Positions 5,968-12,207 of a stretch of 12,207 nt of DNA are shown here, one piece after another. The stretch spans positions 1-12,207 of the forward strand of contig DAOWEP010000174.1 in NCBI GenBank assembly GCA_030638455.1, read 5' to 3'. Within the stretch, counting starts at the first letter, position 1, and each line of letters begins with the position of its first letter. The stretch is from Gammaproteobacteria bacterium. Its GTDB lineage: Bacteria > Pseudomonadota > Gammaproteobacteria > DAOWEP01. Made by a program: the position numbers and the translations under genes. The notes under the pieces are model-generated. The model did not search any database and was not told the DNA's origin. It worked only from the letters and a program-made list of their open reading frames with translations.

Positions 5968-7311
5968 TCAGGCTTCAGCTACCGCATCGCTAACAACAGA
6001 GGCCAAACCTTCTGCCAGGGTAGAAACCAGTTTTTCATCAGCCCCTTCTACCATTACACGCACCAATGGCTCTGTACCCGAACAACGTAACAGGACCCGG
6101 CCCTGATCACTTAGCTGACTTTCTACGTCTTTAATCGCCGCATTAATAACAGCATTCTGATCAAGATCGATACGTTTTGACAAAGTTACGTTGACCAGTC
6201 GTTGCGGATATTTCTCCATACCTGCCTTTAGATCATGAAGACTGGAAGATGTAGACTGCATGGCTGCAAGCACTTGAAGCGCAGCTACCGTTCCATCTCC
6301 TGTAGTCGTGCGATCCAGACAGATAATATGACCTGAGCCTTCACCACCCAACGAAGAACAGGTGGATTTAAGCATTTCCATTACATAGCGATCCCCAACC
6401 TTGGCTCGATGAAAGTCCACACCCTTTGAACGCAAGGCAAGCTCCAGCCCGAGGTTGCTCATTAGCGTGCCGATAACTGCACCTTGCAGGCGGTTCACAC
6501 GCAAACGGTCGCTTGCAATGATATATACAAGCTCATCTCCATCTACATATTCACCCTTGTGATCAACCATAATCACTCGATCCCCGTCTCCATCCAGCGC
6601 AATCCCTAGATCAGCTCCTTCCTTTAATACCGCATCGCGCAACAGAGATGGTTTGGTTGAGCCACAGTCCTGATTAATGTTTAAGCCATCAGGATTCGTA
6701 CCAAGCGATATGACCGTAGCACCCAGCTCATCAAAGACCTTTGGGGTCACATGATAGGTAGCGCCATTGGCACAATCTACAACGATCTTCATACCACTTA
6801 AATTCAAACGGGATGGAACCGTACTTTTACAAAATTCGATATAACGACCACCCGCATCCTCAACCCGCTCTGCTTTACCCAGAGAAGCAGAATCTACTGT
6901 GGTCATAGGCTTCTCAAGCTCGGCCTCTATCTTGAGCTCAATATCATCATCCAGCTTTGTTCCATCTGCAGAGAAAAACTTGACCCCGTTATCATAGAAA
7001 GGATTATGTGATGCACTGATCACGATACCGGCTTTGGCGTGCAGGGTACGTGTTAGATAAGCAATTGCTGGCGTGGGCATTGGTCCTAACAAATGAATAT
7101 CCACACCCGCAGCAGACAAGCCTGCTTCCAATGCGGATTCGAACATATATCCCGAGATGCGGGTGTCCTTACCGATTAATACCTTGTTACTATCTCCATT
7201 GGTCATCACCCGCCCAACGGCCCAACCAAGCTTCAACATAAACTCAGCGGTAATCGGCTCATCGCCTACCTTTCCACGGATACCATCAGTACCAAAGTAT
7301 TTTCTTCCCAT
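5968..7311 (-). CDS. glmM: phosphoglucosamine mutase
   Basis: GlmM converts glucosamine 6-phosphate to glucosamine 1-phosphate, the step between GlmS and GlmU on the way to UDP-GlcNAc for peptidoglycan and lipopolysaccharide. The 447-residue protein has the four-domain phosphohexomutase layout. The N-terminus is GRKYFGTDGIRG (2-13). The phosphoserine site is SASHNP (99-104, catalytic S101). The metal-binding loop is DGDGDR (240-245), the sugar-binding loop GGEGSGH (322-328) and the phosphate-binding loop RCSGTEPLVRVM (409-420). AGAGG six bases before the ATG is a good ribosome-binding site. It follows folP by 57 bases without a terminator, as in the conserved folP-glmM pair. Nothing is missing. 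Confidence 0.98.
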   Translation of the reverse strand: MGRKYFGTDGIRGKVGDEPITAEFMLKLGWAVGRVMTNGDSNKVLIGKDTRISGYMFESALEAGLSAAGVDIHLLGPMPTPAIAYLTRTLHAKAGIVISASHNPFYDNGVKFFSADGTKLDDDIELKIEAELEKPMTTVDSASLGKAERVEDAGGRYIEFCKSTVPSRLNLSGMKIVVDCANGATYHVTPKVFDELGATVISLGTNPDGLNINQDCGSTKPSLLRDAVLKEGADLGIALDGDGDRVIMVDHKGEYVDGDELVYIIASDRLRVNRLQGAVIGTLMSNLGLELALRSKGVDFHRAKVGDRYVMEMLKSTCSSLGGEGSGHIICLDRTTTGDGTVAALQVLAAMQSTSSSLHDLKAGMEKYPQRLVNVTLSKRIDLDQNAVINAAIKDVESQLSDQGRVLLRCSGTEPLVRVMVEGADEKLVSTLAEGLASVVSDAVAEA

Positions 7312-7368
7312 TCCCGCCTCTGATTAAGAAAAACAACAAGTAACTTCAATACGATTTTAGCAGTAAAT

Positions 7369-8196
7369 TCAGTTTGCTGCCTGTACTGCTTCACAGATTT
7401 TCAGTGCATCAACCGTTTCCCTTACATCATGTGCCCGGATAATCTTTACCCCCTGCCAGACAGCGATTACGGCCGCAGCTACACTACCCTGTTTTCTTTC
7501 ACCTACATCTGCCCCAAGCAGGTTACCGATCATACTTTTACGTGATATTCCCACCAATACAGGCAGTTTCAATGACAGGAATTCATCAAGATGTTTTAAC
7601 AATACCAGATTTTGTTCTAATGTTTTGCCAAAGCCAAAGCCCGGATCCAGTATCAGTTTATTGCGAGATATACCAGCATCAATACAGGCCTGAACACGTT
7701 GTTCCAGAAAACCCTTAATATCACGAACAACATCCTCGTATTGAGGATCTGACTGCATTGTTCGCGGGTCGCCCTTCATGTGCATCAGGCAAACCGGAAC
7801 CCCTGTCTGCTTAACTACATCCAGCGCTCCTGGCTCCTGCAATGCACGTACATCATTAATCATACCTGCGCCTGCCTTAACAGCTGCCATCATGACTTCT
7901 GGTTTGCTTGTGTCGATAGAAATCGGCACAGGAATTTTCGCGCCTGCAAGCGCCTTTATGACAGGGATCACCCTGCTCAGTTCATCTTCTACAGGCACTG
8001 CCTCAGCACCGGGTCTGGTAGACTCTCCGCCGATATCAATAATGGCTACGCCTTCATCTACCATTTGCATGGCTCTTTCTACAGCATGCTGTGGTTGAAT
8101 ATATTGCCCACCATCAGAAAACGAATCTGTAGTGATATTCAGCACGCCCATTACACGGACTTTATTTACATCGAGTATTTTTCCTGCACATTCCAT
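7369..8196 (-). CDS. folP: dihydropteroate synthase
   Basis: FolP condenses 6-hydroxymethyl-dihydropterin pyrophosphate with p-aminobenzoate to form dihydropteroate in folate synthesis; it is the sulfonamide target. The 275-residue TIM-barrel protein shows the family motifs in order: VMGVLNITTDSFSDGG (15-30), DIGGESTRPGA (54-64), SIDTSKPEV (92-100), INDVRAL, LMHMKGDPRTMQ, DPGFGFGKT, GISRKSMIG (lysine and arginine of the substrate site) and IIRAHDV. Residue 23 is Thr in NITTDSF, where the familiar motif has Pro (NVTPDSF). The ATG at 8196 is the only upstream candidate, because an in-frame TGA lies eight codons before it. AAGG precedes it at short spacing. A terminator upstream means it needs its own promoter within 8197-8261; a TAAAAT box there lacks a good -35. 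Confidence 0.97.
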   Translation of the reverse strand: MECAGKILDVNKVRVMGVLNITTDSFSDGGQYIQPQHAVERAMQMVDEGVAIIDIGGESTRPGAEAVPVEDELSRVIPVIKALAGAKIPVPISIDTSKPEVMMAAVKAGAGMINDVRALQEPGALDVVKQTGVPVCLMHMKGDPRTMQSDPQYEDVVRDIKGFLEQRVQACIDAGISRNKLILDPGFGFGKTLEQNLVLLKHLDEFLSLKLPVLVGISRKSMIGNLLGADVGERKQGSVAAAVIAVWQGVKIIRAHDVRETVDALKICEAVQAAN

Positions 8197-8261
8197 AGCC
8201 TTGTACTTGATCTGTAGTCAGAATTTTACGAAATTACCAAACCTTCAATTGGAAAGTATAA

Positions 8262-8298
8262 AAACAAAAAAGGCGGTTATAAACCGCCTTTTTTGTTT
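8262..8298 (-). terminator. Rho-independent terminator after ftsH
   Basis: A perfect inverted repeat has 17-base arms (8262-8278 and 8282-8298) and a 3-base loop. The GC core GGCGGTT/AACCGCC is flanked by A6 on one side and T6 on the other, so it has terminator form on both strands. Only minus-strand genes flank it. It separates rlmE-ftsH from folP-glmM. Confidence 0.9.
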
Positions 8299-8352
8299 GA
8301 TCTTTTTTATTTGATTATAGGTATCTCTAAACAGAATTTTACATTCTAACCC

Positions 8353-10290
8353 TTAATGCTGACCGGCTGGCCCTTTAATAGAAGAACCCTTGTCCTGATC
8401 ATTCTTGGTCTCATCCGGCTCCTTTTTAGCAGACATTTCAGGTTTACTCTTATCATCCTCATCCCAGTCTTCTGGTGGCCTTGGCACTTTACCATCCATG
8501 ATATCCTTGATTTGATCAGCGTTAATTGTTTCATACTTGATCAAGGCATCTGCCATGGCATGCAGTTTGTCCTTGTTCTCATTAAGAATTCTTTCTGCCC
8601 GTGTATAGTTCTCATTGATAAAAGTCCGTGTTTCTGCATCAATGATATTCGCAGTTTCATCTGAAATATTCTTATGCTGGGTAACCGAATGACCCAGGAA
8701 CACCTCACCTTCATCCTCACCGTAGGTTAACGGACCAAGCTTGTCTGACAAACCCCACTTTGTCACCATATTGCGAGCGATTTCTGTGGCACGTTGGATA
8801 TCATTTTGTGCTCCAGTGGTCACATAGTCAGGACCAAAGATCAGCTCCTCCGCAATTCTTCCTCCAAACAGACTGGATATCTGACTTTGCAAACGTTCCT
8901 TGCTATAACTGTAACGATCTTCTGTAGGCAGGAACATGGTAACGCCCAGCGCCCTCCCTCTGGGAATAATACTGACCTTGTATACAGGGTCATGAGAAGG
9001 TACGGTCAGCCCTACAATTGCATGACCTGCTTCATGGTATGCAGTCAGCTTCTTCTCTTCATCACTCATCACCATGGACTTGCGCTCGGCACCCATCATG
9101 ATCTTGTCTTTGGCGCGCTCGAAATCATCCTGGTCTACCAGACGTTTACTCGCACGTGCTGCAAATAGCGCAGCTTCATTTACAAGATTTGCCAGATCAG
9201 CACCAGAAAAGCCCGGTGTTCCACGAGCGATAATACCTGGCCTAACATTATCTGCTATAGGCACCTTACGCATGTGTACCTTCAGTATTTGCTCTCGACC
9301 TCTCACATCCGGTAGCGGCACAACCACCTGGCGGTCAAATCGACCGGGACGCAACAAGGCGGGATCCAGCACATCAGGGCGGTTGGTTGCAGCAATTACG
9401 ATTACACCTTCATTTCCTTCAAAACCGTCCATTTCTACCAATAACTGGTTTAGCGTTTGCTCACGTTCATCATGCCCGCCTCCAAGACCGGCACCACGAT
9501 GCCTGCCTACGGCATCTATTTCATCAATAAAGATGATACAGGGGGCGTGCTTCTTGGCCTGCTCAAACATATCACGCACGCGTGAGGCGCCAACACCTAC
9601 AAACATTTCTACAAAATCCGAACCTGAGATTGTAAAAAACGGGACTTTGGCTTCTCCTGCTATCGCCTTGGCCAGTAATGTTTTACCTGTTCCTGGTGAA
9701 CCTACCAACAGAACACCACTTGGTATCTTGCCACCCAGTTTCTGAAACTTGCCCGGGTCACGTAAAAATTCGACCAGCTCTAACACCTCATCCTTGGCCT
9801 CTTCCACTCCGGCCACATCACCAAAAGTTACCTTGACCTGGTCTTCTCCCAGCATGCGTGCCTTGCTTTTGCCAAAAGACATGGCACCGCGGCCTCCACC
9901 ACCACCCTGCATCTGGCGCATGAAAAATATCCATACACCAATTAACAGCAGCATTGGAAACCAGGAAATAAAAATCTGCGACCATAAGGATGGCCGATCA
10001 GGCGGTGCAGCACTTACCTCGACGTTAGCTTCCAGTAACTCCTTGTACATTCCCTGTTCATCACCTGGTGGATAGTAGGTAACAAATTTCTGGCCATTGC
10101 TGAATTCGCCCGTAATGGTACGGCCTTCAACGGTTACACTCTTAATACCACCATTTCTGGCTTGCTCCAGAAACTGGGAATAATTAGGTTTCTGGTAAGC
10201 GCTTGTGGTAGGCCCAAACTGTTGAAACACTGACATCAGGATAACTGCAATCACCACCCATAAAATCAGGTTTTTCGCCATATCATTCAA
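8353..10290 (-). CDS. ftsH: ATP-dependent zinc metalloprotease FtsH
   Basis: FtsH is a hexameric membrane-anchored AAA protease that degrades misassembled membrane proteins and, in E. coli, LpxC and sigma32. The 645-residue protein has two membrane helices (about 7-23 and 106-124) around a periplasmic domain. The Walker A motif is GSPGTGKT (197-204) and Walker B IIFIDEID (252-259). The second region of homology carries arginine fingers R317 and R320, and the pore loop is MFVGVG (F230). The zinc site is HEAGH (H419, E420, H423) with D497 as third ligand. The tail after about 600 is charged and disordered. The start is TTG (10290), backed by GAGGAA; an in-frame ATG three codons later gives the E. 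coli-like MAKNLILW start. Walker A has Ser where GPPGTGKT is usual. It lies 85 bases after rlmE, as in E. coli. Confidence 0.97.
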   Translation of the reverse strand: MNDMAKNLILWVVIAVILMSVFQQFGPTTSAYQKPNYSQFLEQARNGGIKSVTVEGRTITGEFSNGQKFVTYYPPGDEQGMYKELLEANVEVSAAPPDRPSLWSQIFISWFPMLLLIGVWIFFMRQMQGGGGGRGAMSFGKSKARMLGEDQVKVTFGDVAGVEEAKDEVLELVEFLRDPGKFQKLGGKIPSGVLLVGSPGTGKTLLAKAIAGEAKVPFFTISGSDFVEMFVGVGASRVRDMFEQAKKHAPCIIFIDEIDAVGRHRGAGLGGGHDEREQTLNQLLVEMDGFEGNEGVIVIAATNRPDVLDPALLRPGRFDRQVVVPLPDVRGREQILKVHMRKVPIADNVRPGIIARGTPGFSGADLANLVNEAALFAARASKRLVDQDDFERAKDKIMMGAERKSMVMSDEEKKLTAYHEAGHAIVGLTVPSHDPVYKVSIIPRGRALGVTMFLPTEDRYSYSKERLQSQISSLFGGRIAEELIFGPDYVTTGAQNDIQRATEIARNMVTKWGLSDKLGPLTYGEDEGEVFLGHSVTQHKNISDETANIIDAETRTFINENYTRAERILNENKDKLHAMADALIKYETINADQIKDIMDGKVPRPPEDWDEDDKSKPEMSAKKEPDETKNDQDKGSSIKGPAGQH

Positions 10291-10296
10291 TTTTAT

Positions 10297-10302
10297 TTCC
10301 TC
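10297..10302 (-). promoter_or_regulatory. ribosome-binding site of ftsH (GAGGAA)
   Basis: GAGGAA on the minus strand stands six bases before TTG at 10290 and 15 bases before the in-frame ATG at 10281. The spacing favours initiation at TTG, giving an MNDMAKNL N-terminus. An out-of-frame ATG overlaps between the two. Confidence 0.5.
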
Positions 10303-10327
10303 GGTTACTCATTAGTTACTTACGTTT

Positions 10328-10333
10328 AGTATA
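10328..10333 (-). promoter_or_regulatory. possible -10 element (TATACT) before ftsH
   Basis: TATACT in the 85-bp rlmE-ftsH gap matches the sigma70 -10 consensus at five of six positions. No recognisable -35 stands 16-18 bases upstream. It could give ftsH some rlmE-independent transcription, but chance is likely in AT-rich DNA. Confidence 0.2.
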
Positions 10334-10375
10334 CTTATTTTCCTGAGCTATATTATTGATTCTAACTATTTGACT

Positions 10376-11002
10376 TTATAATCGTTTATTATAGCCACTT
10401 GCCAGAGCATATACTTCACGACTTCGAGGTCTCGAGGCCTTGGGCTTACGAAACTTCACTTTTGTAAAATATGTACGCAAATCCTGCACATAGGGATCAA
10501 ATCCTTCTCCCTGAAATAGCTTTACCAGAAAAACCCCATCAGAAACCAGATTTTTACGCGCAAAGTCCAGTGCAAGTTCAGCAAGATACATCACCCGAGG
10601 CTGATCCACTGCTTTCATACCACTGATATTGGGGGCCATATCTGACATTACAAGGTCAACCTTGCGATCATCCAGTTGCCTGGTTAATTGATCCAGCACC
10701 TCCTGTTCACGGAAATCCCCTTCAATAAACTCCACATCTTTCAGTGGTTCCATTGGCAATATATCCAGTGCAAACACACGTCCTTTGTCGCCCACCTGCT
10801 TTATAGCATATTGACTCCAGCCTCCAGGAGCCGCGCCCAGATCAACCACAACCATTCCATGACGAATAAAACGGTCTTTATCATTCAATTCTTCAAGCTT
10901 GAATACTGCCCGGGAACGATAGCCTTCTTTCTGGGCACGCTTTACATACTCATCATCAAAATGCTCTTTTAACCAACGACTGCTAGTTTTACTTCTTGCC
11001 AT
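10376..11002 (-). CDS. rlmE: 23S rRNA (uridine-2'-O)-methyltransferase RlmE (FtsJ/RrmJ)
   Basis: RlmE uses S-adenosylmethionine to 2'-O-methylate U2552 in the A-loop of 23S rRNA, a late 50S assembly step. The 208-residue protein matches the E. coli enzyme (209 residues). The SAM-binding motif is DLGAAPGGWSQ (54-64). The catalytic set K35, D121 (SDMAPN), K161 (LVKLFQGEGF) and E196 (SREVY) keeps exactly the spacing of E. coli K38/D124/K164/E199. It is the first gene of an rlmE-ftsH operon and diverges from yhbY across 194 bases. The Shine-Dalgarno is weak (GGTAA). In E. coli this operon is heat-shock induced; I see no clear sigma32 promoter here. Confidence 0.97.
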   Translation of the reverse strand: MARSKTSSRWLKEHFDDEYVKRAQKEGYRSRAVFKLEELNDKDRFIRHGMVVVDLGAAPGGWSQYAIKQVGDKGRVFALDILPMEPLKDVEFIEGDFREQEVLDQLTRQLDDRKVDLVMSDMAPNISGMKAVDQPRVMYLAELALDFARKNLVSDGVFLVKLFQGEGFDPYVQDLRTYFTKVKFRKPKASRPRSREVYALASGYNKRL

Positions 11003-11196
11003 CTTTACATTACCAAATAAATATACCCGTCATGATTTCAAACCGCAGGCTGATTTCGCTCTCATTCACAATATAGGGCACTACACTATGTAGCCATGAT
11101 ACACTCACCCACTATTATTTGAGATAAATAACACAGGCTAAATAACACCAACAACCAAATGCCACCCCACAGGAATCGGCCCAGCATAATCAAATT
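11003..11196. other. divergent rlmE-yhbY intergenic region
   Basis: These 194 bases must hold the promoters of both rlmE (minus) and yhbY (plus). AT-rich stretches such as GGTATATTTAT (minus, near 11020-11030) and ACTATTATTTGAGATAAAT (plus, near 11110-11130) could contain -10 elements. I found no hexamer pair with consensus spacing for sigma70 or sigma32. No hairpin terminator, RNA gene or short coding frame is convincing. Confidence 0.4.
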
Positions 11197-11487
11197 ATGA
11201 ATATTTCCGCCCAACAAAAACGATACCTTCGCTCACTTGCTCATGCCCTGAAACCAGTGGTTACCGTTGGGGAATCTGGCCTGAGTGATGCTGTAATGCG
11301 AGAGCTAAACCTTTCTATTGATCATCACGAGCTAATCAAGGTGCGTATACATGCCGAAGATCGTGAAGAACGAAGAAAACTGACTGATGAGCTGTGCTCA
11401 AAATCTAACTCTACTTTAATACAGAGTATTGGGCATCTTGCCGTTATTTATCGCCCTTCGAAAAAACCCGTTATCAAGTTACCCTGA
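11197..11487 (+). CDS. yhbY: YhbY family ribosome assembly RNA-binding protein
   Basis: YhbY is a single CRM-domain protein that associates with pre-50S ribosomal particles in E. coli. The 96-residue protein is the usual length and consists almost wholly of the CRM domain. The conserved GxxG loop is seen as VGESGLS (24-30, G25 and G28), preceded by LKPVVT (18-23) and followed by the HELIKVRI strand (44-51). A basic C-terminus (RPSKKPVIKLP) fits RNA binding. It is the only plus-strand gene here, divergent from rlmE, which also acts on the 50S subunit. The nearest AGGA lies over 20 bases before the ATG, so initiation may be weak. It converges on the DUF4149 gene with 13 bases between stops. Confidence 0.93.
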   Translation: MNISAQQKRYLRSLAHALKPVVTVGESGLSDAVMRELNLSIDHHELIKVRIHAEDREERRKLTDELCSKSNSTLIQSIGHLAVIYRPSKKPVIKLP

Positions 11488-11500
11488 TATCTTTCAATCC

Positions 11501-11968
11501 TCAAGAGCTCCAGATCTTCCCTCTACCCACCAAAACCAGGCCCAATACACTGTTGATCAAAAACAATGTGGACGCAATTCCATGTATACGCCCGAACTCA
11601 ACCGATTCCTTGCTCCCTACTGGCAGGCCACCTGCCTTTAGTTCAGCCAATATTGGCTGAATGATAAACTGACCTACCATGATCACGATTATCATCAATA
11701 CCAGCATCCAGACCTGCGAGTCTTTTAATCTGTTGCCAGCACATTTTACAAGAACGCCCAGCAGTAACAGGCCACCACACACAAGTCCTATATAGCTATT
11801 CGCTGTAAACAGATGACCTGCAATCATGCCAGCAAGCTGCCGATCATCCAATACCTTAAATAATAGTGGTGTCACCACATAACCGGTCATCCACATTCCA
11901 CCTACCCACAGGGTAAGTAAAATCCGCTCGGCTACATTGGAGTACCCCGTAGAAAATGAAATAGACAC
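11501..11968 (-). CDS. DUF4149 family integral membrane protein
   Basis: This 155-residue protein of unknown function has four predicted membrane helices (about 14-36, 57-77, 86-106, 128-148). The first carries WVGGMWMTGYVVTPLLF, followed by a cytoplasm- or periplasm-facing DDRQLAGMIAGHLF. FGRIHGIASTLFLINSVLGL lies before and in the last helix. This pattern fits DUF4149 (TMEM205-like), which I know from genes beside greA in Pseudomonas and relatives. The start is GTG at 11968, with TGA and TAA directly upstream in frame, so no longer form is possible. No clear Shine-Dalgarno is present; the 42-base gap to the greA stop suggests read-through transcription from greA. The function is unknown and the context gives no specific role. 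Confidence 0.82.
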   Translation of the reverse strand: MSISFSTGYSNVAERILLTLWVGGMWMTGYVVTPLLFKVLDDRQLAGMIAGHLFTANSYIGLVCGGLLLLGVLVKCAGNRLKDSQVWMLVLMIIVIMVGQFIIQPILAELKAGGLPVGSKESVEFGRIHGIASTLFLINSVLGLVLVGRGKIWSS

Positions 11969-12010
11969 TAACGTTTATCAGAAGAAGTCATGCGACAATG
12001 GTGAAAAAAG

Positions 12011-12207
12011 TTAGATGTACTTAACGGCAACAATCTCGTATTCCTTCTCGCCACCTGGTGCCTGAACAACTGCAATATCGCCTTCCACTTTACCGATCAA
12101 TGCCCGGGCAACAGGAGAGCTTACAGAAATACGGCCTTGCTTAATATCCGCTTCGTCTTCACCTACAATCTGGTATACGACTTCTTTTCCACTTTCCTCG
12201 TCGACCA
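12011..12207 (-). CDS. greA: transcription elongation factor GreA (C-terminal part)
   Basis: GreA enters the RNA polymerase secondary channel and stimulates cleavage of backtracked transcripts. Only the last 64 codons are in the window; the N-terminal coiled coil with its acidic tip lies beyond the right edge. My translation shows the C-terminal FKBP-like domain: YQIVGEDEADIKQGRISVSS, then PVARALIGKVEGDIAVVQAP, ending GGEKEYEIVAVKYI. This aligns block for block with the E. coli GreA C-terminus (IVGDDEADFK, ISVNSPIARGLIGK, PGGEVEFEV), as I recall it. Stop TAA at 12013-12011. The frame is intact to the edge. The DUF4149 gene follows after 42 bases on the same strand. Confidence 0.94.
   Translation of the reverse strand, partial: VDEESGKEVVYQIVGEDEADIKQGRISVSSPVARALIGKVEGDIAVVQAPGGEKEYEIVAVKYI

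Noticed and set aside
7780..8217. 145-codon and 106-codon plus-strand frames opposite folP
   Set aside because: They overlap each other and folP; composition and lack of motifs mark them as shadows.
9074..9745. 223-codon plus-strand open frame opposite ftsH
   Set aside because: It lies fully antisense to the conserved AAA domain, has low-complexity Ser/Pro/Arg composition typical of a shadow frame, and shows no domain or ribosome-binding site.
11003..11196. Sigma32 heat-shock promoter upstream of rlmE-ftsH
   Set aside because: Expected from E. coli, but the TTGAAA near 11035-11040 on the minus strand is not followed by a CCCCAT-like -10 at the right distance.
1..12207. Mobile element, CRISPR array, phage, toxin-antitoxin or defence genes
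   Set aside because: No transposase, integrase, regular repeat array or target-site duplication is visible; every substantial minus-strand frame is a housekeeping gene in conserved order.

Overview
The window is a stretch of core chromosome from a gammaproteobacterium. The order greA, DUF4149 gene, yhbY (divergent), rlmE, ftsH, folP, glmM, tpiA, secG, tRNA-Leu(GAG) is the order I recall from Pseudomonas, and without tpiA from E. coli (rlmE-ftsH-folP-glmM-secG-leuU). The proteins also look gammaproteobacterial: FtsH begins with an E. coli-like MAKNLILW segment, GreA ends VKYI, and NuoC and NuoD are separate proteins. Base composition is moderate. I cannot name a genus. An unclassified or sulfur-oxidiser-like gammaproteobacterium would fit, but that is a guess.

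All genes are on the minus strand except yhbY, so the minus strand is read here from high to low coordinates. Region 1 (12207-11501) holds the 3' end of greA (transcript cleavage factor) and a four-helix DUF4149 membrane protein. Region 2 (11487-11003) holds yhbY, a ribosome-assembly RNA-binding protein on the plus strand. It converges on the DUF4149 gene and is divergent from rlmE. Region 3 (11002-8262) is rlmE-ftsH (23S rRNA 2'-O-methyltransferase and membrane AAA protease), closed by a strong hairpin terminator. Region 4 (8196-4406) is folP-glmM-tpiA-secG-tRNA-Leu(GAG): folate synthesis, the first committed steps toward UDP-GlcNAc, glycolysis, protein export, and a tRNA gene followed by a second terminator. 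A 237-bp leader before tpiA may contain its own promoter. Region 5 (4367-1) is the start of the respiratory complex I operon, nuoA-B-C-D-E-F. It has a 180-bp upstream region with a candidate sigma70 promoter and two neighbouring inverted repeats. nuoF is cut by the window edge.

Functionally the window joins housekeeping modules: ribosome maturation (rlmE, yhbY), membrane protein quality control and export (ftsH, secG), envelope and folate precursors (glmM, folP), central metabolism (tpiA), and the peripheral arm of NADH:quinone oxidoreductase (nuoB-F) with membrane subunit NuoA. In complex I, NuoE/F take electrons from NADH and NuoB/C/D carry them to quinone. I found no mobile element, CRISPR array, toxin-antitoxin pair, phage gene or other accessory system, and no evidence of an undescribed system. 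The points most worth checking are the paired dyads upstream of nuoA, the tpiA leader, a Pro-to-Thr change in the FolP pterin-site loop, and several non-ATG starts (nuoB GTG, ftsH TTG, DUF4149 GTG). No stretch over 300 bases lacks a gene.
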